NCBI GenBank assembly: GCA_036365455.1
Contig: JAWQUS010000002.1
Coordinates: 930,001-994,000, forward strand
DNA: 64,000 nt
Source of the DNA: Macrosoma leucophasiata
Taxonomy: Eukaryota; Arthropoda; Insecta; Lepidoptera; Hedylidae
Direction of reading: 5' to 3'
Below, one piece after another: positions 35,276-45,800 of the stretch. A model generated the notes under the pieces. It had not been told where the DNA came from. It did not search any database and worked only from the letters and a program-made list of their open reading frames with translations. Position 1 is the first letter of the stretch, and each line of letters starts with the position of its first letter. The translations under genes and the position numbers were made by a program.

Positions 35276-36600
35276 TAAGGCTTTAATAGCGTTATTCGTG
35301 TACATACAGAATATTAAAAATCTCCTGTTTCAGTTGTCGAATATAATATATGTCGAAATAGTATTTACGTAACTTCACGACTGTAATCCCGGAAGGGGTA
35401 GGCAGAGGTTAATGCATGCATTCAAGCATACATACAAACACACCCACGATTCGCCGGTTATGTTTTTTTCCATGTAATAGGTGGCGAGCCTGTTGACATA
35501 AAAAATAGTATTTGACTTATAAAACCATATAAATACATAGGTGATTAACATTCTTAATGGCCTACGCCGACCTCAACAAGTTCAACTACTGTATAAAGTA
35601 TAAATAAGCAGTTTGACGTAATAAACATCCGCCATTGCAGACTCAGTTTCCTCATCACACGAATTATTTACTGCATCTATACCTACTGAACATTGTAAAT
35701 ATTATTAAAGATCGACAAAGAGCAGACAAAATAAAGTTATTATTTATATATTTTCTTACGTGACGTAGGTATACAGTAACATCGGTTTCAGAGTTTTTTA
35801 ACTGCCACGGTTATTGTCATACGGAAATGAAAAAAAATATCATATCACCTTGGTTCAAGAAGTATCTTTTGTTATAATAAAAATCATCCGGTTTTCGAAT
35901 GTTTTCCTCCGTTGTTATCAAAACTTAAACGGCTCGGTAGTAACAATAAGTTATTAATTGTAATGCGGTCAATGCAATGCGGGCAACTGTTGATTATCAG
36001 TATTTTAACATCAACCGCAAATAAATTCGATTTTAATGAAACGCTGGCAGCCTAATTCATCACGACTTCGGCAACAATGAAAAAAATGTGCGGTTAATTT
36101 TCGAAAATTCGAAACGTTCTTTTCTCGTCTAACGTTTCGTTTCGCTCACAACACGTAGGCACACACCTGCATCAATTATGAGATCATAATACCTATATTT
36201 CCGTCACTTATTTCCTCACAACTCAAATTCAACATGATAATAAATAGTATTGAATATTTTGTAAAATATTTTGAGCTTTTCTCTACGTATGTACCATATT
36301 ATATCTACAGCAAATGTTTCATCTAGATATTTGGCAACGGAAACGACGCTTCATAGATTAAATTTAGAACATTCCATAATCGAATTTTGTAGTTCCTGCC
36401 GAATCACAACAAAGTTACAACAAGAGAATTAAGAAAGTGTGAGGTTGAGAGGCGTGGGACCAGGGGGCTGACCGCCTAACTGACAAAATAACGTCATAAT
36501 TGAAAGCATTAGAGTGAGGAGGTCAGTCCCCAGGTGAACGAAAGGCTATAAGGTTCTGTTTCTGTGTGGCCCTTCAAAATCCTAAGTCTAGCCCAACCAT
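35276..36600. other. No gene; SINE family C tail fragment at 35372-35500
   Basis: AT-rich except for the SINE fragment. No exon-like stretch was seen. Confidence 0.45.
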
Positions 36601-36616
36601 GACCTATTTTACTAGT

Positions 36617-36880
36617 GGTGGTCCTTGTATAGGTCGCGCCACGTAAAAAGAACGCTGGAAGAAAGTAGAAGGGATGTGTTCGCGTATCGGTACACTCGCG
36701 CACGAAAGTACTAGCCCTATTGGTTTATTTTTGATCTAGCTTTCGCTTGCGGTTTCGTGTATTGGTAGGCAGATTGAAAACTATATTACATAGAATAACA
36801 TAAAATGAAATAAAAACACATGACGCGCAGCTTGACCGCCAGCGTTCTTTTTACCAGGCGCGACCTATAGAGGTCCTGAT
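36617..36880. repeat. Inverted repeat pair, about 38-bp arms
   Basis: 36617-36656 and 36840-36880 are inverted copies with shared TATAGGTCGCGCC and GTAAAAAGAACGCTGG. About 185 bp lie between them. The layout suggests a small fold-back DNA element directly upstream of the mariner copy. Confidence 0.55.
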
Positions 36881-36921
36881 CCTACCTCAAATTAGACACA
36901 GATTATGACAAGTACATAATA

Positions 36922-37514
36922 GGTTGGGGAAAAAGTCTTTTCGCAGTATAGTAACCCGGGTTAACTCGCAATAAGGTGATGTTGTGTGTGTGGTGGGATT
37001 GGAAGGGCATTATTCATTATGAGCTATTACCACCAGGCAGGACTATCGATTCTGAACTCTACTGCGAACAACTGATGAGATTAAAGCAAGAAGTTGAGAG
37101 AAAGCGGCCAGAATTGATCAACAGAAGGGGTGTGGTGTTTCATCATGATAACGCTAGACCTCACACATCTATAGCTACTCAGCAAAAATTAAGAGAGTTT
37201 GGCTGGGAGGTGTTAATGCATCCGCCGTATAGTCCTGACCTTGCACCTTCAGATTTTCACCTGTTTCGGTCTCTTCAGAATTCTTTATGCAATGTTAGGT
37301 TAACATCACGAGAGGACTGCCAAATCCACTTGTCGCGGTATTTTGATGAAAAGTCCCAAAATTTTTATAGCAATGGGATCATGTCTCTACCTACAAGATG
37401 GCAAAAGGTTATCGAACCAAATGGTACATACATACTTTAGTTAAATTTAAATAAACTATATTAAAAAATGTTTTGAATTATCTTAAAAAATGCGAAGAAA
37501 CTTTTTCCCCAACG
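36922..37514 (+). mobile_element. Internally deleted mariner element with both terminal repeats and TA duplication
   Basis: The 593-bp element begins GGTTGGGGAAAAAGT and ends with the inverse of CGTTGGGGAAAAAGT. TA lies on each side (36920-36921 and 37515-37516), as for all Tc1/mariner insertions. A full mariner is about 1.3 kb, so about 700 bp is missing. The loss removes the N-terminal DNA-binding part and the first catalytic Asp. Confidence 0.9.
36976..37440 (+). pseudogene. Mariner transposase, C-terminal part
   Basis: A 154-codon frame reads as the C-terminal half of a mariner transposase: WWDWKG, then HHDNARPH (second catalytic Asp, residue 58) and PPYSPDLAPSDFHLF (third catalytic Asp, residue 93). 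The spacing fits the DD34D triad of the family. The frame is intact to its stop near the 3' terminal repeat. The helix-turn-helix region and the first Asp are deleted, so the product cannot be a complete transposase. The 5' junction lies about 50 bp inside the left terminal repeat. Confidence 0.9.
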
Positions 37515-37666
37515 TAATATTTAGATACACAAAAAAGTATCAAAATCCCAAGCAAATCTGATTGACAAAACCTGACTCCCCCAAAATGTATATTTTCAAC
37601 AGAAGACAAGCCCTCAATCTGTCTTAGACTGTGTCTGTACTTATGTGCATCTTCTGTAGATTACCA

Positions 37667-38231
37667 TAAGGCGGCCAACCGTCCCGGATTCTGCGGGACC
37701 GTCCCGTAATGCTAGATGTAATCCCGCTTTGTAAAAATTAATAAAATAGTCCCGTAAAACATTGGATGCGTCCCGCATGTCCCGCATTCGATGCATTGAT
37801 ATACCACCATGCCTATTTCTTTTTCAAGCTACTACATAACCACACAGTCACACACATACATAAAACATACACAACACTACACTGTGTGGGTGTATGTAGT
37901 GTATGTTTTATAGTGTTTATTATGTGTGGCGCATGCAAACAACAACGGAGCATTTACATATAGATATCAACACACATTGTGTGAATTCAATTGAAAATTG
38001 TTTGGTTGTGTGTGTATGTGATCGCTTTGTTCCATTTTGCATTCTTGTAAAAAAGTGTATCTCTAGTGATAAATACTATGTTAAAAATAAATGACTTAAC
38101 AACCTATGTAGGTTTTGTGTTTTTATGTAATTTTGTTACGTATACTGACATAACTTCGTACTTCGCATTCACCATACCCTATCTATCCACAAAAAATCCT
38201 GCATGCTAATTTCCGAAAGTTGGCCGCCTTA
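37667..38231. mobile_element. hAT-like non-autonomous element with 8-bp target duplication
   Basis: Inverted ends TAAGGCGGCCAAC / GTTGGCCGCCTTA are flanked by GATTACCA on both sides (37659-37666 and 38232-38239). Eight-base duplications with short inverted ends fit the hAT superfamily. The 565-bp interior has repeated CCCGTCCCGC motifs and a hairpin (near 37852-37920) rich in CATACA / TGTATG. Open frames inside are not transposase-like. Confidence 0.85.
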
Positions 38232-38239
38232 GATTACCA

Positions 38240-39299
38240 CCTCCTGTCCCCTCCCAAATATATTTTTTGGATCCACTATTTTTTACTGAGGTAACACATC
38301 TTAGTGTAAATACATTGTGGTTTGAACATTCCAGTAAACTAATCATTCTCATTCAGTTAATATAATTGAAGGCACGGATGAAACTGTTCTTACTTGTTTA
38401 TAAAATGGCGGAGGTTTTGTCAAAAATAATCAATCCACATAGCAATCCCATCTAGGTATGTTAGTGATGGCTGAGCTTTTTTCATTCTCATAGCTTTCTC
38501 TCCATAAAAAAATCCTTTTTTTTTCACTCCATAAGAAAGTTCTTTTTTGAGTGTCACTATAATTATGTAAAATTTTGAGATGACATTTGGACTTTGACCC
38601 TAGATTTTAATATTTATGATTAACCAACACATTTAACTGAACAAACCTGATAATTTCTCATTCATGCTTATATTTCTTGTTTTTGGACAGATAGCTTAAC
38701 TTCTAACCACAAACTGTGGTGTATTATCTTGTGAAGGCTATTACTAGTTAGTTAAGTTAGTAGAGTATTTTTTCCATGTAAGTTTCAACATATTTGCAAG
38801 TAAATTTTGGTTACAAAGTAAGTTTGGACACTCTTTTAACCACCAGCGTATTAGTAGTGGCCTGCTTCCACTAGGCTACCGAGGCAGTTAACACCAGTTA
38901 CCACCAGTAAAGTAAAATCTTAGCCTTTAAACATACTAAGTAGATACTTAGTATGTTTAAAGTATGCATTTAGGTCATTGTTCCGTAGGACACCCATGAC
39001 TTTAGAAGTTACTTTATATATGAAGAATAGAGTAATAAGTCATAGACGTTTTACGAGATAGCTTTAAATCGGAACAATGATATTATGTGTCATTCTATGA
39101 TAGCATGATATCTTGATTTCACTGATAAACGCCATGCAAGCTGTATATTGTACATATAAACCGATTCATATGTTTGCCAATTTTGGCACCCTATTATTCT
39201 CCTAAACCTTAATCCAATAATGAGGTGAAAACTAATCTGTAGTGTGATGTTCAGCTCAAAATATGAAAGAGAGGACTTGTACAACAATTTTAATGATTT
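38240..39299. other. No gene; short SINE family C head fragment at 38838-38890
   Basis: AT-rich DNA downstream of the minus-strand transporter. A palindromic block at about 38930-38965 contains CATACTAAGTA / TACTTAGTATG. Confidence 0.45.
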
Positions 39300-39305
39300 T
39301 TTATT
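39300..39305 (-). promoter_or_regulatory. Candidate polyadenylation signal for the MFSD14-like gene
   Basis: TTTATT on the plus strand (AATAAA on the minus strand), about 240 bases beyond the stop codon. It is the first such hexamer noted on that side. Confidence 0.4.
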
Positions 39306-39545
39306 TTGTTATAAATATGTACATGCCCTCGACTACTGGAAATTAATTACATTTGTATAAAGATAAGAACAAACATTGAAGATGAAGCGTTTCAACACAT
39401 GTTTCGCGGGAATGTAGTCAGTGCAAATAGAATTCAGGACTCACTTAACTCACTGAGTTCGCTTTGGTACCTTCGTAAATGCATGGGACACCGACGGCGT
39501 CGGGGAGGATTAGACGCTGGCCGCGCGGCCGGCCTTCGCCGCTAG

Positions 39546-40994
39546 CTAGAGGGCGGCGGACTCGGGCGCCATGAGCGGGGAGAGCGGGCCAGCCACGCGC
39601 CGCCCACGCTCCACCTCGAAGCGCAGGTCGGGCGGCGGCCGCCGCACTCCACCCGCGTTGTCCTCCGGCAGGAATGCCGCGACCAGCAGCGCGCAGATCA
39701 CCAACAAGGCCCCCAACACGAACGGCGGCCCTGGCACAATTCGCACGTACTTCTCCTCCGTCCGGTTGTCCATCCCCAACTCCACGTGCTTCTCGTTCAA
39801 GTCCACGTGGAACAGGTAGAAGATGACTCCGAACATGGCCGGACCTAGGCCGTTGCACAGCCCGCGCACCCCGGTCACCATGCCCTGAACTACACCCTGG
39901 CGGTCGGCGCGGCTATTCACTGACACATATGCACTGATAGCGGGATAAGTTATGGAACCGAGGGAGGCTAACACGCCCGCCGCCCACATCATCCAGGTGC
40001 GGCTCCCGAAGCCGTACCACATGAGTTGCATCATTTCGAACAAGAGTCCGACCATTATAGTGTGTTTGGCGCCGAGCGAGCGCATCAGAAAACCGAGCAC
40101 CACCTGCACCGCGATACTGAGCACACCGACGATCGCGATGAATATAGCCACTTGCACAACATCGAAACCCATAACTAGTTTGAGATACACAAATATGCAC
40201 GAGTACTGTCCGGCCTCGGGGAGGTAGGAGAGGAACACGGCCACGCAGAGCATGAGGACGGTGCGCTCGGCTCCCACCTTGCGGAGCGCGGCGAAGGGGT
40301 CCGCCTGCTCCCAGCTGATGGCGGGGCCCCAGCCGCTGGGCCGCACCTTTTCGGGCAGGCTCTCGGGGACCGCCACCATGATGAAGAACACGTCGAGCAC
40401 CGCGACGGCCGTTGCCGCCGCGACCACCAGGCTCTCGCCGTACAGCTCCATGAGATACGCGCCCAGCGCCGGCGAGATCACCATGCTGGCCGCGAACGTG
40501 GCCGAGACGAGGCCGTACGCCCGAGGCCGCTCCGCTTCCGTCGTCACGTCGGCGACGTACGCGAACACTATCGAAAAAGTCACAGCAAACACTCCGCTTA
40601 TGCTTATCATAGCGAAAAACCACCAAGTGTTGATCGTCATCAGCGGGATAGGAGCACAAGTGAAGAACACGGTCACCAGCAGGAAGAATTTCCGGCCCCA
40701 CAGGTCCGAGAGCGCCCCGATCAGAGGCGCGGACAGGAACGACAGGATACCTTTGATGCCCATTATTAGCCCGTTCATCAAAAACGTATGGTCCGGGAAC
40801 GTCGCGTTCAGTACTGATATTATCGGCATCGTGAGCAAGCCCCACGCGAAAAACTCCAAAAAGATCACCACTAACGCGTGGAAAACGGATGGCTCTCCGA
40901 TGCCCGACATTGTCATGATCCCGTCTTTCATAACAGTTTTTCTGTTTCGTATCACCATTTCTACTTCGGTTTTCGTGGTCTTCGTGGGCGTCAT
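39546..40994 (-). CDS. Mfsd14: MFSD14/Hiat1-like major facilitator transporter
   Basis: A 482-residue membrane protein in a single exon, complete from ATG to stop. It aligns along its length with the vertebrate MFSD14A/B (hippocampus abundant transcript) proteins, whose length (about 490) is the same. Shared landmarks are FLEFFAWGLLT in helix 1, the MFS signature GALSDLWGRK (residues 93-102), FTCAPIPLM, FAYVADVTTE, AVPESLPEK, ISWEQADPFA, LPEAGQYS, WMMWAAG and GVVQGMVTGVRGLCNGLGPA. About twelve hydrophobic helices are visible, with an acidic/Arg-rich cytosolic tail. The family is a group of orphan solute carriers; the substrate is not established. The coding region is far more GC-rich than its surroundings. 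It is divergent from the FASTKD-like gene, 1.8 kb away. Long frames on the other strand and frame are shadows. Confidence 0.95.
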   Translation of the reverse strand: MTPTKTTKTEVEMVIRNRKTVMKDGIMTMSGIGEPSVFHALVVIFLEFFAWGLLTMPIISVLNATFPDHTFLMNGLIMGIKGILSFLSAPLIGALSDLWGRKFFLLVTVFFTCAPIPLMTINTWWFFAMISISGVFAVTFSIVFAYVADVTTEAERPRAYGLVSATFAASMVISPALGAYLMELYGESLVVAAATAVAVLDVFFIMVAVPESLPEKVRPSGWGPAISWEQADPFAALRKVGAERTVLMLCVAVFLSYLPEAGQYSCIFVYLKLVMGFDVVQVAIFIAIVGVLSIAVQVVLGFLMRSLGAKHTIMVGLLFEMMQLMWYGFGSRTWMMWAAGVLASLGSITYPAISAYVSVNSRADRQGVVQGMVTGVRGLCNGLGPAMFGVIFYLFHVDLNEKHVELGMDNRTEEKYVRIVPGPPFVLGALLVICALLVAAFLPEDNAGGVRRPPPDLRFEVERGRRVAGPLSPLMAPESAAL

Positions 40995-41739
40995 TTAAGA
41001 TTCGATTCGTATTGTTTCCCTACTGAGCTACTTATTTAGAAACATATTGGATATCTAGGCACTACATTGATGAAAATTAATGAAAACGAAACCAACGAAA
41101 CGAGCAAGTACCAGCTACGTCAAAAATCCACTGAAAATTGAAAAAAAAAAACAATTCGATTTGTGTTGCTACAATAAAGATAAAAAAATGCAAAGACAAC
41201 TTCGATCTATAGACAAAATGAAAACTGATTCATGGAATCTAACAAAAGGCGTTTGAATAGTGTTCTTTCCTTCCAACTATTCTCGTATTAATAAATACCA
41301 TACAAATATTTTTATGTGTTTTTTATTGAGATGTTTAGACACGCATTCATTTTCACAGTAAAGTCCCGGCATAAGCATATTTTATAATTTTAAATTATCT
41401 GTGCTGTCTGTCTTATCAATGGCCCCGTTCACCGGCATTTTATCGTTCCACCTAAAGCCCGTGCCGATGTGATCGTTCGTGGTTCGACGTCATACAATAG
41501 ATCGCGACCGCATCGCAAAATATAGGTCGAAGTGGGCCTTCACCAAAACATCAAGGGAATTCGAAAAAAGAACGATGGTGACGAGCGTGCGTCCTACTTA
41601 TAAGATTCGCCTTAAACGCAAACAAAAAGGGCGCGCCTTTTTGTAAATGAAACGGGAGTTGCAGCGGTCGCGGTGGTGGGCGCCGCGGTCGATGAATGGA
41701 ACGTACTGTAATTGAATGTATGTCAATATTGGTCTGTGG
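40995..41739. other. 5' flank of the MFSD14-like gene
   Basis: Intergenic DNA between the transporter start and the MITE. It probably holds the transporter promoter and 5' leader on the minus strand. No TATA box could be assigned with confidence. Confidence 0.4.
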
Positions 41740-42252
41740 TAGACCTGAGTCGATCACTCCTTCGTCGGGATTCGGGTCGATCGCGACCTATTGACAAGGT
41801 GATCGAGTCTAAATGACTCGATCGTTTGGGTCATTTGGGTCGCGACTCGATTTCGCTCAAACGTATACTGTAGCTCATGATTCTCGTGATTCGAGACCCA
41901 TCTGATAAGGATGCGTGACTCGAGATCGCGATCCACACATAATGTCGCTGGCTATTTTTCATATTAATACATTTCAATTAATTATCACTATAATTTCATT
42001 CTTAAACTTTATAGGTATATAGCATAAATTTTACAATTAGATGACATGGTGCAGGGGAGCTTGATCGATAAAACTGTAAACAAACTGAAGTGTACCTTAT
42101 GCTTAATGTGATAGAGTTCACGAGAAACAAAGTACCCAATGACCCAAAGGACCCAAATGATCGACTTTTTTTGTACGTCACGACCCGATCACTTGTGTTT
42201 GGATCGTGATTCAATCAAAGTGATTCTATCGCTCGCGATCGACTCAGGTCTA
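41740..42252. mobile_element. hAT-like MITE between divergent genes, 8-bp target duplication
   Basis: Perfect 16-bp inverted ends TAGACCTGAGTCGATC, flanked by GTCTGTGG at 41732-41739 and 42253-42260. It is 513 bp. The interior has many GATCG/CGATC motifs near both ends, and further inverted blocks such as TTTGGGTCATTTGGGTC with GACCCAAAGGACCCAAA. Such subterminal repeats are usual in hAT elements, where transposase binds. No transposase is encoded. Confidence 0.88.
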
Positions 42253-42813
42253 GTCTGTGGTCAATATTGTCAATGTCTACTGTCAATACTGTCATGCAGA
42301 AAAATTTTGGAATTTGGAATTGTTTTTATCCATTTTCTAATATTTTCTATTAATTTCTATGTGTTTTCAATAGTTTTCATTGCAAGAAATATGATTTTTT
42401 CAAATTTTATAACGATTTGATTACTAAAGTTTCCTAAAAAGTATTTGGAACCTCCAGATTTAAAGTAAATAATAAAAATTGTTAAATTAAAACAGTGCAC
42501 TTTATTTACACATAGCTCTTACCTTTTAACGATTGCTTACTTAGATAAAAAACCTATAAAGGGTGAGTGTACATTATACATAATATTTTAGGAAAATCTA
42601 TCAAACTCCTCTAATAGAATTAAAAGGTCATGTATAATCTAACCTAAAAACTTGTTTGGAATGCATTGAAATTACTTTGAGTACAAACATAAAACTACAG
42701 TATGAGTCCCTGCAATACTTTTATGTTTTCTATAAGTATCTTACTATTTTTATCTCATTTGGAAATTCAAAAGGTGTAAGTAGTATTATGCATACACATT
42801 TATTGCAGGCACA

Positions 42814-45800
42814 ATGACACTGCTATTGAAAAATGTGTGGCGTAATGTCCTACGAAGCAGCCCACTTAGCATGTCAACACTGAGATCAAGCTTGTCATCA
42901 AGTAGTAAGTATCTTTTTTACACATTCCCTGTCCGTAAACTAGACACAATAGTTTTAACAATAAAACAGACTATATGTGATATTTGTTTTTATATTATTT
43001 CGCATTAACACATGCTTGTAAAATGTATTTTATTATTTTTAAAGAAAAATGGATAGAAAAATTTTGACTTCAGGCGAGACTCGAACTCGCGACCTACTGG
43101 GAATCTAGTCCAGCCGCTCTTCCAATTGAGCTACTGAAGCCCTGCCCGACTTGTCAAATCTTTCCTTCACATCTATTGCATTGCTTTATGGTAGCAGCAG
43201 CTCCATCTATTACCAACTATGCTAGTTAGGCAACCGATATAATAGACTTTTCAGTTTATTGAATATCGTAAAGAAGTCGCTTTTACCCTTAATAATTGTT
43301 TTTATATTATATCGCATTAACACATGCTTGTGAAATATATTTTATTATTTTTAAAGAAAAATGGAAAGAAAAATTTTGACTTCAGGCGAGACTCGAACTC
43401 GCGACCTACTGGGAATCTAGTCCAGCCGCTCTTCCAATTGAGCTACTGAAGCCCTGCCCGATTTGTCAAATCTCAAATAGATGGCGCTGCTGCTACCATA
43501 AAGCAATGCAATAGATGTGAAGGAAAGATTTGACAAATCGGGCAGGGCTTGAGTGTTCAGATGTTAATGATGACTGTAGCCTATAGACACCCACACAAAG
43601 ACCAGAAGTCAAAATGATGATGGGTTGCCACCCCAGAGACCTTAGTTGTTATGTCCCTGTATGTACAGTTGGACGTTCCCTAGATCAGACATACTCAAAT
43701 TTTGATTGTGGCTCAGTAGTCTAGTGATAGCAGGATACTCAATATGCTGAGGTCCTGGTTTCAACCCCCAGGTCATATTTCACTAGTTTCACAGTGACAT
43801 CCTCTGAGTTTCATACTATCCCCAAACAGAATGTCAATAGGCTTGCTGCCTATTTATTACATGCGACAAACAATATGCATGCACTTATATCTATTATTAT
43901 CTCATATTTTATTTATCTCTACCTATGTCGACCTACAGCATTAGGTTATAGTAGGGGAGCCCCGGATGCTATTTTTGTATATACTCAAGCGCATTAGATT
44001 AAGATATGGGAGATACCTTGAACCCTGTTGGTTACCTCCACTAAATCTAAGGTTTGTATATAAGGGCGCGCCCGAATGGTAGAACTTTAAAAAAATCAAA
44101 AGGTTCAAAGAATCTTACCTACATATGTTCCGAATCGTCTCATATTTTCGTCTTATTTATAATTTTGGATAGTCTAAATCCCCTCTTGGGTTCCCCTACT
44201 ATTAGCTATGTTACAAACGCCATATGAACTTATAGTTTTCCCAGTCACAGAAGTGAGCCGCGCGCGGTCCCCGGACGCGGTAATGGCGACCATCAAGGCA
44301 GCGCCGAGCGCGGCCGACGTGCTGGCTGCTGTGCAAACCCACCTGCCGCTCATGACGCATCGCCATATGCTACTGGCACTACGATGTCTCTTCGACATGC
44401 ATAAAGCTGGCGAGTTAGTGCCTCTTGTTTTTAAAAGCTTAGTAGTAAAGTTGGGTCAAGCTTTATGTAATCCAAATATTGGTCGCCCTTTCGATATGTT
44501 CGTCGCTTAAAATGCGTACACATTGATGACGGCAGCCATCGCAACCCGTCGGCGGTAGCAGACAATGCGGCGATGGCAGCCCTAACACATTGGATGCCAC
44601 GGGTGACAACGTTTACATTTGAGTATTAGAACTGTCAATAAAAGCCCGCTCGTGCGTATAAAACCTTAATTTTGTATATATTAGTTTTATTAGTTCCACT
44701 TATTATCTATTCTTTCTTCCAGTCACGGCACAGAGAACTTGGTTAAAGACCCAACTTTCGGCGTCCTCTGCCAAAACTTCAAGAAACACGCTAGAGCTCT
44801 CGATGTGAACGAAGCGATTGAAGCCACCAAAGTGCTCTCCTACCTCAAAGTGCCGGTTGATTCCCTCATAGTGCAAACCATGCTGCAGATCATCAGATGT
44901 AACATCAATGAGATAAACACTCGTCAGATTATGTTCCTCGACTTTGTCCTGTCGCATTTCGATGGCAGGAACAACCTCATGGATGCCCTTAAGTTAGCTC
45001 TTCCCTTGGCCTTCCAAATACACATGCCTCTAGAAATGGACCACGACGACCTTCCTCTGTTACGGGAAATGCTATCTTATTGCGCGTCCCACGACTTGCC
45101 CGACCGGTGTGTGAATAACGTCGTCACTGGGCTACTTCTGCACGATCAGACGATCGATGTGCAGACCGCGAAATCCGTTGTCTGGTCCCTGTGCCAAGTT
45201 AATTGCACTGGTGAAGTCTTTCCTACGCGCGTGCAGTTGCTGCGTATATGCTGCGATATTCTGACGCAGGGTATTGAAGAGTTGTCGTATGATGACCTGT
45301 TGAGGACGGCCGCTAAGATGAAGGGGCGTGTTTTAGAACGTCATCCGGAGTATTATCATGAGCAGCTGTTTGATGCGATGGGCGATTATATGGTCAGGAA
45401 GAATGTGGACTTTGAGAAGAGTTTGCTCCTTGCTAGGGTGCTGTCGAGGATTGTAAGTATGAGTTTGTTTTATATATTATTACGAGTCATCACTTCTTGA
45501 TATACATACATATTATTTATTCTGTAATTCATTATTATATCAACCGAAAGACGTCCTCTGCTAGACCAAAACCTCCCCTCTCTATAGGGGGATGTGCCAC
45601 AATCGTTCTACCCTTTGCGGATTAGCCATCGTAGTGGAGGTACTTTTATCGCAGGACGCTGCTGCCCATCATGCGTTATTGCACTTATCACCGCCCCCTT
45701 GGAATGGTTTTATCGCCAGCGTTCGGTTGACTGGCTGCACTAGTGGAGGAATTCTCTTTTATTAGAAAAAAATACTTCCGGGGGAGGGGTCGTCACGTCT

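Noticed and set aside
37766..38094. Two small frames in the TAAGGCGGCC element
   Set aside because: Their hydrophobic/Cys-rich composition comes from the CA/TG hairpin; they are not transposase.
39913..40998. Long frames overlapping the MFSD14-like gene (310 codons minus, 248 codons plus)
   Set aside because: They are GC-rich shadow frames. Only the 482-codon frame matches a known family along its full length.
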